This document shows positions 24,141 through 35,445 of a stretch of DNA of 64,000 bases, piece by piece; the stretch's first letter is position 1; every line of letters begins with the position of its first letter. The notes under the pieces are model-generated. The model searched no databases. It saw only the letters and a list, made by a program, of their open reading frames with translations, and had not been told where the DNA came from. Location: the NCBI RefSeq assembly GCF_030247195.1, contig NC_080670.1:28103497-28167496 (forward strand). Reading direction: 5' to 3'. Position numbers and translations under genes: made by a program. This stretch comes from Topomyia yanbarensis (lineage: Eukaryota; Arthropoda; Insecta; Diptera; Culicidae).

Positions 24141-24150
24141 TGTTTATTTC

Positions 24151-24180
24151 CAAAGAGAATAGGGAAAGAGACGAATAGTG
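24151..24180 (+). repeat. Inverted copy of the ORF1 3' end
   Basis: This 30 bp segment (AAAGAGAATAGGGAAAGAGA core) is the complement of 24,537-24,566 with one mismatch. The latter encodes the last codons of the ORF1 relic (NKENRERDEE). The two enclose about 355 bp, which could be an inverted-repeat element or a rearranged ORF1 end. Confidence 0.7.
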
Positions 24181-24534
24181 TGAAGCCAAAAATACCTTAT
24201 TGAGCAGACCAATCGTGCAATGTAAATAAACATTACTCATGCCTGAGTTGGAGGAGATAAGTATTGTACTTCTATCAAAAAAGAAATTTGAATTTTCATC
24301 AGAATTTAGTTCAATCGTGATTCTAGAGTATATGTATGAGTAAAAATAAGCTTTAGAATTATTTCATCTCTTTGTTTCGAAATGCACATCGTTTGATAAA
24401 CAAATCCATCGATCGACATACGGTTTGTTTTCAAAATATAATAGGAGTCATTTAAAGTGCTGCCTATAGAAGCGGTTGCCAAAATTCTAGTGTTGAAATC
24501 ATCATAAAGGGCGTGTTGCCGTTTTGACTGATTT

Positions 24535-25345
24535 TCACTCTTCGTCTCTTTCCCTATTCTCTTTGTTTATTTCTTTTCTTGGTGGTGAGCGATGGTCGGG
24601 TGTACCCTCTGCCGCTTGCTGTCTGCCTTCCCCCTCGCTCGTGTTTGTGTCCATATCGTCATCGCTAGATTGAGTTTGGTGGTCGCTGGAAGCCTTTTGG
24701 TGTTTTTTGTGTTTTCGAGTTACGTTGATATATTTGTTCGGCATTCATTTTTAGGCCGACTGTCTTTTGTGTATCAGAAGATGTTGAAGGCTGTTTGGTA
24801 GTGGTGGTTGTAGATGAGTTTGCTTTAGTTGTTTTGGCACATGGCTTACCGTAGTGTGCCGTCTGATTACAGAACTGGCACGTAGGCGTCTGCCCAGGAT
24901 ATGTGCATAGGGTTCTGTGTATGTAGTTAACACCTTGCAATGATTTGCCCTCGAAAGTCAAGTAAGACGGGATAGGTTGGTACAGCCGCATTCGCACCAC
25001 TCGAACACCGTTGAGTATGCCAGGGAAAAAGTTTCTCCAAGTATCGGTTATGACGGACTCCACTTCTCCATACTTCGACATGAATCTTTTAATGCAATCC
25101 GAACTAGTACGAGGTGCCAAATCATGAAGTTTTATTTCAGTTAGATCGAGATCCATATACACGGGGATCTTGGTTTTGACGTTTTCATATTCAACGTCAT
25201 GTTGCGTATTGTTCTTTGCTACGAATCTTTCTGCCTCGGCTAAGGAGTTGAACGTTATAAGAACTACTTGCCTCGTGTGGTGAAGCTGGACGTGTGAAAC
25301 CTCGGTAAGATCAAGTTCCATTTTCACCTTGACCAACTGTTCCAC
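24535..25345 (-). pseudogene. Non-LTR retrotransposon ORF1 (gag-like), best copy, one frameshift
   Basis: ORF1 proteins of non-LTR retrotransposons bind their RNA. The frame from 25,345 to 24,665 gives 226 residues: a b-strand-like VVLITFNSLAEAERFVAKNN block, a central segment with KLHDLAPRT and YGEVESVITDTWRNFFPG, and one CCHC zinc knuckle (CQFCNQTAHYGKPC) at about residues 161-174. Thr/Ser-rich and basic residues follow. Near 24,720-24,745 the coding sense moves to another frame, which runs to 24,535 and ends in an acidic/basic tail (NKENRERDEE). No reverse transcriptase follows downstream, so the element is truncated. Relics at 11.6, 12.0, 13.7, 39.2 and 56.1 kb are related. The clade is not clear from ORF1 alone. 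Confidence 0.8.
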
Positions 25346-25471
25346 CTCGCACTGATGATTAGTTTATCGGAGATGGGTGAAGCTGGACGTGTGAAACCTC
25401 GGTAAGATCAAGTTCCATTTTCACCTTGACCAACTGTTCCACCTCGCACTGATGATTAGTTTATCGGAGAT
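25279..25471. repeat. Exact 97 bp tandem duplication
   Basis: The segment 25,279-25,375 (starting GGTGAAGCTGGACGTGTGAA) is repeated without visible change at 25,376-25,471. It covers the 5' end of ORF1 and its upstream leader. Identity in an otherwise decayed element implies a recent event or an assembly artefact. Confidence 0.92.
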
Positions 25472-25479
25472 AGCTACGA

Positions 25480-27190
25480 CTTTAATATGACTAGTATCGT
25501 TGATTCGGAAGAACGAAAATCTTATTAGCCGATTTTGTATTTGTATTTGTAAAGGACCAGCCGAACACGAAATAATACAATGTTTCAAATATAGTTGCGG
25601 CACCGATTTGTTCCTATTATCATTCATATTTAGTTGTTTGAAGCAAACGGAGCATCTCCTCAAAGGGCTATTCAACACCAAGAAGGAAATATTTGTGAAC
25701 AATGCATTGCTGGTGGATTACGTTCAATTTGATTGTGGTGGCTGAAAAGTAACCTGAACCATACGACCGCAGCTCGTTCGAGTTTGGTTCGCGCCCATTT
25801 TATGCATCGAGGCGCAGATCTTGAACAGAATTAGTCGAATGCAGCTGTCCAAACTCGTCGGGTTGGCACTCTTTTTAGGAGACTGTCTGTCGGCAGCTAT
25901 AGAGAAGATCGTCTGAGTAGACTGCTTTCTTTAATTGGTTGTTAGTTGTGATGTACATTTAAGTAGTGAATTGAATGGAATAATTAAATCTTATATAAAA
26001 GGTCGCGGTCTCAAGTTCTGCGCTTTATAAGCCAAGAATAGTAAAATAAATGTTTTAAGTTTTTTTGCGGCCACGATCACAAAATTCAACGTCAACTCTG
26101 GAGGTATAGTATCTTCAAAGTACATAATAAGAATTTTATGAAGTCTCTCTATAAGTAATTATGGAGATTCGACTCTTGCAAAACATTATTTAGACTTTCT
26201 GTCTTCAATAAAGTTGTTGAGAATATTAGACACAAGTTAGTTGAAGACATGAATGCTCTATGTATGCCTATTTTGAGGGTAAGAACAAACGCAGACAAAA
26301 ATACAAAACCAAAATGGATGCAAAGCCACTCATGTTATACAAAATTACGTTCATGATTTCTACAAAAGTACAACCCATTAGCAAGATTTAGTGATATAGC
26401 TATCAAACTATAAAGAAATTTCTGTAGTCGCACTTAGTAGTTCTCTCTTCAGACAAGTACAACAGTACCATTATTATGTATACTGATGTCTACAATGAGA
26501 AGATGAATTCAATGGTCAGATGGATTACAAACCAGTAATAACAGTTTTGTGAAAATCCTAGAATACTTAAAGCTTGTTGCCCAAAGATATACGGTCAATG
26601 GGGCATAGCAAAAAAAAATTTTTTTATTCTCGAAGCCCCCCCTCCCCTCTCATATTGTGACAAATGTGCTCAGATGCCAAGTTTCACATCATTTGGACAA
26701 TTCTAGACTCCCGCCCATTGCGCTTGAATTTTTTGAAATTGCTGCTATGGGAAAATATTGAGGAAAAATATATTAAATGCTATAACTTTTGAAGTAGCAA
26801 TCAGAAAATTACAATTTATACCTTAGTATATGAGTATTTGTTTCTAGAAAAATCTGGGAAAGCGGGATATATTAGCCCAAAAATCGCCTGTTTTAACAAC
26901 ATTTCTGCTCTGAGATGCAAATCATACATATTTTGCAGTTTTTCTAATGTGAAAAAATCTCAGGAATCGAACGAAATTTTTTTGATCTTTGTCCGAGTAC
27001 GAGAAGTTAGGGGGGAGGGGTCTTTTGTCATTCATATTAATTTTTATCATTTTCTCGTGCATATACCTCTATTATTCCATAAAATGTTTGTTTATTTACG
27101 TTTGGCGTGGAGGTTAACTGCAATAAATTACCTGCATACAAAACAGTACAGAGAAACAGTTTCATAGAATGCTTAGTCCGCAAAATAAAA
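25480..27190. other. Probable repeat-derived sequence, no recognised gene
   Basis: The 81-codon plus frame at 25,500-25,745 has a CICIC...C...C pattern but I cannot assign it. Around 26,580-27,060 there is a G/C-run-bearing stretch (CCCCCCCTCCCCTC at 26,637; GGGGGGAGGGG at 27,010) in AT-rich DNA that looks repeat-like. No domain is visible. Confidence 0.35.
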
Positions 27191-27198
27191 ATGAGCAA

Positions 27199-27545
27199 AA
27201 TACTGTTATTTATAAGATTCCGTGCAGCAGTTGTAATAGCTGGTATGTAGGAATGACGAAAAACAAGGTAAGTAGCCTACTGGCTGGACACAAGTTAAAT
27301 GTTTTCATTTGAAGACCAATCCGACCAACTCAAAATAAAATACCGAAGATTGCGAGAGGTCTCTTATCGATCACTGTATCCTAACATTTTGATACGAATA
27401 ATGCAATGATCATCGATCGTACTATTCATACACATCCTCGTATCGTGAAATGTGTCCCCTAAAAATATTTCAAATGCCGTAAGAGAATAGATCTTAACGG
27501 ACGGAATACAGCCAATGCAGCGACTCTTCTCAACGTCACCCTAAA
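27199..27545 (+). pseudogene. Penelope-like retroelement, GIY-YIG endonuclease remnant
   Basis: Translation of the plus strand gives VIYKIPCSSCNSWYVGMTKN followed by LLAGHKLNV, then in a shifted frame HFDTNNAMIIDRT and near the end KRIDLNGRNTANAATLL. The IYKIPC..C...YVGMTKN...R..GH block and the HFD...II.R block are hallmarks of the C-terminal GIY-YIG domain of Penelope-like elements. Stops and frameshifts break it (for example after LNVFI). The reverse transcriptase part is not visible upstream. Dead copy. Confidence 0.8.
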
Positions 27546-27859
27546 GTCTCATTTAAAGACAATAATGAACAAGAAACAAACAGCACTGAAAAATTATCCA
27601 AATGCATTTCTTTTAACACAAAATTTGATTTTTATTATTATGCAGTATTCCAATCAAAATTAAATATATAACGGGTTCTTACACGCTTACATAACTTGAT
27701 AATAAACTATGGAGAAAAAATGTGATTTCGCCAAAATAAAAATTGCTTTGGAAACTTAAAAATTTATCAACTAAGAAGCTGAAATAATCATGAAAATTAC
27801 TTACAATTTCTGAAGCGTTGTTTTCCAGTGCATATTTGCGCGGATATGTCCAATTTCTG

Positions 27860-28230
27860 CATTACCGTATGGTTTACAAAATTTGTTCTTCACTCGAGCT
27901 ACACAATCACTAAAGTTTCGAAGAAATTCTATGGTTTATTCTAGTTTCAATAAACTGGTTTGAACCATTGATGACACTACGATTTTTGTCGTCGGAAGAT
28001 TGTTTGCTGAATTCCGTTTGCCATGACTCTTACAGCCTCTATGTTTCTGAGCACTCGCCTTCTATTTACGGTGGGCATCCTGTGTTGATTTCTGCCGATA
28101 ACTTCCGTGTAAGAAAGAATTCATATAATTGTATCACACCGGTTGATAGGTCTAGAAAAAAACGATATATTATTATTGGAATTGCGAATTTATTTTTTAG
28201 AATATTTGCAAATTGTAAAAATTGCGACCA
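27860..28230 (+). repeat. Diverged ~400 bp dispersed repeat, copy 1
   Basis: Aligns with 36,330-36,740 through GTTTCGAAGAAATTCTATGG, TTTTTGTCGTCG, GTGGGCATCC...GTG, CTTCCGTGTAAGAAA.AATTC and TTATTCATATAATTGTA-like blocks in the same order. It is old, non-coding as seen, and of unknown class. Confidence 0.65.
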
Positions 28231-28329
28231 AGATTTGGATTTACTGCATATGTTGGACCACCACTGAAAATTCACCAAAGACAGGTTGAAATTATTTAAC
28301 ATAATCTGGAACAATTAAATGAACAACCC

Positions 28330-28960
28330 TCAACACCGAATTCGGTTTAACTCAGTTTCGTAAATTTTCAATCAAATCTCAGCAGAGAAAATTCATATAT
28401 GGAAAGCTTATTACTTCTATAAAATTAGTAATTTGAAAATTTCCCTTTGATCTACTCTTGAATTCATGACAAGTTTGTGACAAGTGTTACGAAATTTGTG
28501 AAGGAATTAAATTATTGTAAGTAGCTCTTTTTGTTCCAAACATAGGTTGGAGTTAATGCACGTTATCCTCTCACCCACAGTCTCCCTTCCAGATTGCTTT
28601 ATACAGAGCTGAAACGTTGGATAAATGGAAACATAGTAGTTGGAATAATATTTTCATAGTTGCACCGTACTTCAGGGTCGAACATAGTAATTTAAAAACA
28701 CCGAATTAATTTTAGTAGCACATTGCTGGGACACAAAAGGGCACTTTTATTACTGATCATAACCTAATTTGAAAGTCCAAAATTCCAATTAATTATTAAA
28801 CCAAAGCCATCTACTTTGACCTACCATTAACATTAACATTAATTATTAATGTACAAGAATTATCATTTACATATATCAGCAACTAATGCAAGAAATGTTC
28901 GATAGAATTTCGTTTTTACTCAAACTTATATATCATTCTTCTCCTATTAGAGAAAAAACC
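28330..28960. other. No recognised feature
   Basis: AT-rich sequence; the block ATTAACATTAACATTAATTATTAA around 28,827 is a short local repeat. Nothing else is identifiable. Confidence 0.35.
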
Positions 28961-29760
28961 CGCACCATTCGACCGCAGAATCCATCTCTCACAACCCCCG
29001 TTTCTCACCACTCATCAACGCAACATAACCCGTCGGCAGTGTGATTCGTGTGTGAGCAAAGCCGGCCGGCATCGCACTACCAAGAGCGACAACTGCTTGA
29101 TGAGCGATAGAACGAGCGATACTATCACACGCGTGTATGCTTTCTCTCGCTTGGACTCTCTCATATTAAGCTTCTTGCGGGGTGTAGATTCGAAACCGTA
29201 TTCGACGACGACGGTGAATGTGAGTGAGAATGAATGAACATACGAGTGGTGAAGCGTGTGTACGACGACGACGACGACGACGCATTCGAAGGGGAAAGTG
29301 TCCTTCGATTGGATGAAAACGAAAACGTGCTGCCGGTCGGTCGGCCAGCGCAACGAGCGGTGGCGTCGCGACGTTCGCCGTTTCCGTCGTTGCATAGATC
29401 TATGATTCTATTACACAGGCTAGCTATGCTCCAGTCTACGCTGCTTGTCTGGTCTTCTTGTGTGTCGGTGTGCTCTTGGGACGTCGTCTTCGTACCGTAC
29501 CGTGTGCTTTAGTAGTGTCAGTGCGGGGCGGATCGCTTCGTCTCGCTTTCTCCGTCGATGATGGAACGAGAATGGTGGCGAGGTGTGGTGCGATAGAGAG
29601 AAATGGATGGGAAATTCTAGGCAGTGGGGATGAAATGGGGGTGGGAATCGTTCTGTGTTGGAGCAAAGTAAGCAGCGGAGGCGGGTGGTATTCGTTTGGA
29701 GTTTTGCGAATGTTAAATTAAATTTTTCGAATGAGTTTTTGAGTTTTCGAGGTTTTTCAC
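28960..29760. other. GC-rich, repeat-poor stretch without a recognised gene
   Basis: Contains a CGA/ACG trinucleotide run at 29,260-29,283 and resembles the hdc 5' flank in composition. Frames of 60-126 codons on both strands are mutual shadows and have no recognised domain. Possible upstream regulatory DNA or a non-coding 5' exon of hdc; not shown. Confidence 0.35.
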
Positions 29761-31220
29761 GGGGTACCAGCGTGTTTTGGATCGGTTCTTACTAATGGTC
29801 CTCCGGGTGATATTCTAAGGTTCAACATTCCCTCTTAGTTAAAGTATATAAATTTGATATTTTTTTGTCATCTTACTAACACAGAAGTTAAAAGTGGTTG
29901 AGGCAAGACCACCAATTAGTTGGGTCGAAAAGTTTGTCGTTTATAAATGGTGCTGTCAGAAACAGAAGTACCAAACAAATGTATGAAACTTGAACGACTC
30001 GTTTATTTTTTTCCCTTTGGAGTTTTCGTACGATAATTCAATATGATGAATCATCCGTTTTAGTGTTGCAAATAACTTTTTTTTCAGCAAGTTAACACTC
30101 TGAACCTCCTTTGATTGATTTGGATGATTTCAGCATAATACATTGAACCAGTTCTTCGTTACGGAGAAGGTCCTAGCAAGCACGAAACTTAAAATTATCA
30201 ATATCATGTCCCTTTCGTTGCCAATCCTCTCTTAATCAACATCTGACCGAAGGCCGCAGAACAGCCATCCGCAAGAGCCGCCGGAAAAAAAAACTAGATC
30301 ACATTACTACCCGCAAGAGCTTTAGAAATATAATGGCGAAAGGATCAAACTTTGACATTTCTCTGGCCTCGAGCACGGCGTTGAAACTAAACCATCCAAG
30401 TATGGAGCACCATTGCCGGCCGTATTACACGACCAATCGCTCTCGTGAAGGTGGAATTATCGGTCGGCTCGCGACAGTCCACACCGTCCACGCAGAACGG
30501 ATTTATGCAGCAGCTGACTTGTTCGGTGCCGTTCCAGTTATCTTTTCTCGGCAGGCAGGTTTGAAGGACAGTGCGCCACTGCTTCTGCTGAGCTGTTTCA
30601 AAAAGGCGCACAAAAACAAAACAGGTACTGTGCTGGTACTACAGGTAAACACCGAACGGTAGTCTTCGGTGCGTGACATTTAATCGAGGACGCGTGCGGT
30701 GAGAGTAAGATGAAAAAAATTGTTTTGTAGTTTCGCTTATTTTTTTTTTGTCGATCGTGGGATTTGAATACGGTTGGAGAGGAATGTAGTTGACTGTTTT
30801 TTATGGTGTAAATTTAAATGTCACTCAGTAATCAAGGTGAGGATACGTAAATAACTAGATATTACTAAGTAAGGGGGCTCGGATGTCTTTTCCAGCGTAG
30901 TATTAATTCAGCAGATCTGCGCGAATCTAGCGGAATTCTTCTTAATGGTCTTAGTGACATAGTGACGGAGTAGAATTTAGACATAAGGATCGGTCGATTT
31001 GTAGGTTACAAATGAAGAACCTTTATAATAAATAAACCTAGCCAGACAGTCATTCCTCGCGAGGAATTCTCACATTGAAAGTTTTAAAAGTGTGAGTGTT
31101 AGGTCACTAGGAGCAAGTGTATACTTATCCCAAGTAACCATTTGTGTCTTGTGTGACTGGTTGCATGATCTATTGGGTTACTGTTCCAGAGCCCAGTAAC
31201 CTTTAGACGGTATGTATACG
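29760..31220. other. No recognised gene
   Basis: A 109-codon plus frame at 30,333-30,662 has no motif I recognise. A perfect 16 bp palindrome (ATTCCTCGCGAGGAAT) lies at 31,052-31,067. The rest is unassigned. Confidence 0.35.
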
Positions 31221-31224
31221 AAAG

Positions 31225-32480
31225 TGCTTCTTGTTTCAGAAACGTATAGTGGTTTCAAGAGTGATTCTAGAGCAGCAGTAGGTGTTGTCGAGAACGCACC
31301 AATCATCGCTATCAAGACCATGCTCAGAAGATGGTTTAACTTTGATTGGATTGTCATAGCTTCTCCCTTCTACCAACAAACAAGGCACCCGTATGCCAGT
31401 ATTGGTCTATCAATTGTTGTGTAGATCCACTGAATGTACTTGGGGTTGAGTACCCAAGATTTTTCGATAGCCCGTCTACAGTGGACGAGCTCTGCCAGCT
31501 TTCTTGATTCCGAAATTGATGTGAGCTGTCAAATTAAGTTTTGAGTCAAGAATTATCCCAACGTACTTAACTGGATATGCGACAATCATTCCAGAGCCAA
31601 TGAACTGCAACGGACGAGCTCCGGTTGTAATCGTTTGTTGCGTGAATAGAACCATTGATGTTTTATATGGATTTTCTGATAGTCCAACATGAAGACACTA
31701 TTGCTCAACAGCACATAAGGCTTGTTGCATCATATCAAAAAGTGTATTAATGCAAATACCGGTGATCATTATATGATTATCATCAGCGAAACCATATGTC
31801 GGAAACCGAAACTCATTAAGTTTCCGCAACAAGCCATCGGCAACAAGGTTCCACAGAAGTGGTGACAGCACACTACCTTGAGGACATCCGCAGCACTCAG
31901 TTTTCTTATCTCTACTTGTCTCAACGATGAGCAGAGATGTCGGTTGCTAAGCATTGCGTGTATCCAGTTCGTGATATATGAAGGTACTGCGGTTCGGATA
32001 AGTAAGATGCATTAAGCCTAAAGCCGTTTACACCGTTACAACCCGGATTACGTTATCCATACCCGTATGAAGATGATATGGGAGTTGATTATCGCCGACG
32101 ATGAATACCAGCTGATTAACAGTAATGAGTATGGGTGCACTGCACCATTTGGTTCATACCTGAAGAGTGTTGAAGAACTCTATATGCCATCTCTTCCAGA
32201 TATTTTGAGAGTTTTTGAGTCTGATGCCACTGAGCCAAACGACTGAGATTTATTGGGTTGAATATAATCTTCGCTTAAGTGTGTTAGAAAGCGTGAATTT
32301 AAACAACCTTCGATTAACATTTCTAGGTCATCGTATGCCAACTTGCTATCTTTGAGCACTGTAGTGCAGTGTTTTTGTGCTGAACGTATTCTGTGTCTAT
32401 CGAAATATGCACGACGTGACTCGTATCATCCGTTGGTAGTTCCAAAACCGCTGAACAAACTCGTCGATGAACGAAGGTTG
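31225..32480 (-). pseudogene. R1/LOA-type non-LTR reverse transcriptase relic
   Basis: The minus strand translates, with frameshifts, to RRAYFDRHRIRSAQKHC near 32,400 (linker before the RT), CGCPQGSVLSPLLWNLVADG at about 31,890-31,835, YGFADDNHIMI (the catalytic A-D-D box) near 31,790-31,765, a KYVGIILDSKLN thumb-type block near 31,560 and TTPTAALESLL near 31,280. PQG.LSPLLWNL and TTPTAALE are typical of the R1/LOA group. It is broken by stops and lies just 3' of the BEL/Pao relic on the same strand. Confidence 0.8.
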
Positions 32481-32689
32481 GCCTAGCTCTGCGACTAATG
32501 CTCAAAGAGTAGACCAAGAATAACGCGCGAACGAGAAAGGCTTTTTGCGCGCCAATGAAAGGGAATAGCATCACTGCGATAAACAGTATTCAAAAAGAAC
32601 ATGAACTCCAGGTGAGATTATACTTGTTGGGCTGTTGGCTTCTGAAATGTGCTTCTATATACTATTTAGAGTAATCTATTGCATTTTAG

Positions 32690-33521
32690 ATACTCGATTT
32701 GCTACGTAATTCATCCAATTCCCAGGGTTCCCTTAAAAACCAGCTTACTACGGTAGTGGAATCAGTCCAAAATGTTGCTGGAGCCGACACATTCATTAAA
32801 CTACTCACCTTTACGTGCAGACAGAAAAGTAACGCATAGTCCAAATCGCGAGATGTTGTTTTATTTTGATCTGGAGGTTCATTCGTACAACCGACCGTAC
32901 GTAGACGCAACTTCCATACGCACCCTCTGAAGCCTCAAGCTTTTGCCTCGAATCCTACAAAACCATCGCTGTGAAGAGCATTGATCTGTGGAAGCTACTG
33001 ATGATAAGCATGCCATTGATTTATCTCATGGCCAAGGGTTACCGACACTGTTCTGAATCGACCATAGTCAAGTCCTAAGAAAGTCAATGGGTATTGCTGC
33101 GCTTCATCAACAGTCAGCTACCGAAGAGTTCGATTTGCCAGACAGAATGCGGTGGCAGTACCGTATGTAACAGTGTAGAGCTCAAATGACTTAGCCGATG
33201 ATCAGGTGACGACCGCCAGAAGATCCTTTGGAAATGTTAATCTTGTGGATGTAACAGGATCTGACGATGTATTTCTTCAAAATCGCCGATGAGAATAATT
33301 GGATATATACGCAATCTTACAATAATCGAGTGCAAGTCTTCTTGGATGACTGGATCGACTAAGAGTGTCATTCAACGAAATTTCGCTTTGACTTTTACGC
33401 GGCGCATCAAAGACGTCCCTCACCTTGGTCGTCACTCTATTCACCCGTACGATTGGATTGTGTGGCAAATTATACCCACTCGTTTATTTCTCTCTCTCTC
33501 CGAAACAGGTGTCATGTGGCC
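32690..33521 (-). pseudogene. BEL/Pao LTR retrotransposon pol relic (RT to RNase H)
   Basis: Minus-strand translation gives LGHMTPVSE (33,521 on), TTKVRDVFDAPRKSQSEISL, DFEEIHRQILLHPQD, then in another frame YTVTYGTATAFCLANR and DEAQQYPL, and finally FWTDSTTVVSW at about 32,777-32,745, the start of the RNase H region. This order and these blocks are diagnostic for Pao/BEL polyproteins. Multiple stops and frameshifts are present. It continues the fragment at 34,412-34,930 across the nested insertion. I cannot see an integrase or LTRs. Confidence 0.87.
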
Positions 33522-33532
33522 TAAATGAATAT

Positions 33533-34411
33533 TTTATTTATTTATTAACAGTTTAAGGCCGAAGTGGCCTGTGCCGTATACAAAAGATTCCTCCATTCCA
33601 CTCGGTCCATGGCCGCGCGTCGCCAGCCACGCAGTCTGCGAAGGGTCCGCAAATCGTCTTCCACCTGGTCGATCCATCGTGCTCGCTGCGCGCCACGTCT
33701 TCTTGTACCGGCCGGATTGCAATTGAGAACCGTTTTCACCGGGCTATTGTCCGACATTCTGGCTACGTGCCCGGCCCACCGTAGTCGTCCGATTTTCGCG
33801 GTATGACAGATGGGCGGCTCCCCCAACAGCTGATGCAACTCATGGTTCATTCGCCGTCTCCATGTGCCGTCTTCCATCTACACTCCACCGTAGATGGTAC
33901 GCAGCACTTTCCGTTCGAAGACACCAAGTGCGCGTTGGTCCTCCACGAGCATGGTCCAGGTCTCGTGCCCGTAGAGAACTACCGGTCTAATCAGCGTCTT
34001 GTAGATGGTCAACTTCGTGCGACGGCGAATTCTGTTCGACCGAAGTGTCTTGCGGAGGCCAAAGTAAGCACGATTTCCTGCCACGATGCGTCTACGAATC
34101 TCTCTGCTGGTATCATTGTCGGCAGTCACCAGTGAGCCCAAGTACACGAACTCTTCAACCACCTCGATTTCGTCGCCACCGATGCAAACTCGAAGCGGGC
34201 GGTTCTCATTCTCTTCTCGTGAACCTCTTCCTATCATGTACTTTGTCTTCGACGTGTTGATGGCAAGTCCGACGCGCTTGGCTTCTCTTTTCAGTCTGAT
34301 GTAGGCTTCCTCCATCTTCTCAAAGTTTCGTGCAATAATATCAACGTCATCGGCGAAGCCAAGTAGCTGAACGGACTTTGTGAAAATCGTACCACTGAAT
34401 ATACTTCTTCA
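33533..34411 (-). mobile_element. Nested non-LTR retrotransposon, 5'-truncated 3' end
   Basis: It encodes QLLGFADDVDIIARN (RT catalytic box) near 34,370, then KTKYMIGRG, EFVYLGSLVTADND, LIRPVVLYGHETWTM and, after an in-frame TAG at 33,878-33,880, MEDGTWRRRMNHELHQLL and GRLRWAGHVARMSDN. These are typical C-terminal RT sequences of RTE/CR1-like non-LTR elements; the clade is uncertain. The tail ends in AATAAATAAATAAA on the minus strand. The 11 bp TAAATGAATAT flanks it at 33,522-33,532 and 34,412-34,422 as a target duplication, and the 16 bases 34,396-34,411 also copy the target. It splits the BEL/Pao frame. Confidence 0.85.
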
Positions 34412-34930
34412 TAAATGAATATACTTCTTCATAAATTCTTCGTATCGGTTATCCAATTCGGGGTCCCGAACCAGGCGTTTCTCTAATAGAAAGAAACGAT
34501 GCAGTGCAATCATCTCGTTATCACTCATTTTCATCGCTGGACGATTACGTGGTAGTCGAACCAAGTTGGGCCTGGGATTGTCCACTTCAATCTCACAGAA
34601 GCATTCTTCTATCGTCATCAGGTTCGATAATACGGAATTGCTCGTCGTAGTTGCTAGATCGAACCCGCAACGATCTCTCTCTAACCAGAAGTAACCAGGT
34701 TGAGCAGTGATGGACCCAGCACTATTCGTTCAATTTACTGTCGAATGCATTGTACAATATTTTCGCTCCTAAGGTAATCTATTGGTCTGGACCTATTAAA
34801 ATTGTGATAAGCTCACGGTTTGGAATTTTTCAAGTTAGGGTTTCTATATCAATAGACGAAAGGTTTGCCATAACCTTTGGAAGAACCAAGAACTCAAGTG
34901 TGAGCCCATAATCCAAAATTCGAGAAGTTA
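34412..34930 (-). pseudogene. BEL/Pao relic, protease to start of RT
   Basis: Minus frames give DYGLTLEFLVLPKV near 34,895, REFITILIGPDQ near 34,800 (the post-protease ILIG.D block of Pao pol), then an uninterrupted 69-residue stretch from 34,618 with PNLVRLPRNRPAMKMSDNE, LEKRLVRDPELDNRYEEFM and KKYIHL. The next expected residues, LGHM, are found at 33,521, beyond the nested insertion. Broken by stops. Confidence 0.85.
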
Positions 34931-35033
34931 TGACATTTCCATTTTCCGAATGAACTCCATTGAAGGTTTGCATCGAATTGTACTGTAGAAGCTAAATAAA
35001 TTATCGTAAGTGCCAATACCTTATTGAGAACTT

Positions 35034-35172
35034 TTTGGTGGTATCCAATGGGAAAAACAGATACAAATGGTGAGTGAAGTGAAAGCAATTATGTGAAAAA
35101 AAATCCCTCAGATGCAGGATTCGAACCCGCAACCTTTGAGACTCCGGCCCAATGCACTAACTCTTATACTAT
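35034..35172 (-). mobile_element. tRNA-derived SINE (family 2), minus copy
   Basis: On the minus strand: GAGTTAGTGCATTGGG (box A-like), GGTTCGAATCCTGC (box B), a T8 run with CACATAATTGC, then CACTTCACTCACCATTTG and a GTTTTTCCCATTGGATACCA tail. It is an inverted copy of 35,446-35,583, including about 85 bp of tail beyond the tRNA-like part. Confidence 0.75.
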
Positions 35173-35445
35173 ACCTGGGTTATGATGCGTTCCAAAAAAC
35201 ATATGATTATCGCATTGGCGACAGACACTATCCTACCTACAAAGCGAGATCACACACAACCACAGCTGCCACCCCAACGCATTTGATCTATTTATTTTCC
35301 CCGCTAGATACCAAGGCCCAGGGTTTTTATTATCGTCTGATGTCTGCGCTGTAGTTGTGATTTCGCTTTGCAGGCAGGGTACGATCACTGACGCCAATGC
35401 GACATTCATGTTCTTTCTGAGACGTCATCACATCCCGGGGATAAC
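35173..35445. other. Spacer between two inverted SINEs
   Basis: No motif recognised. The inverted SINEs and this spacer together form a ~550 bp unit lying inside the BEL/Pao gag-to-protease interval. Confidence 0.5.

Noticed and set aside
25500..25745. Cys-rich 81-codon frame as a zinc finger
   Set aside because: The Cys spacing (CICIC, then C...C) fits no zinc-binding pattern well and there is no repeat support for coding.
29015..29395. 126-codon minus frame as a gene
   Set aside because: It is low-complexity (Arg-rich then Val runs from trinucleotide repeats) and is shadowed by frames on the other strand.
35112..35175. Possible tRNA gene with a good box B
   Set aside because: The acceptor and anticodon stems do not pair, and the same head with the same tail recurs in inverted orientation at 35,446, so it is a SINE.
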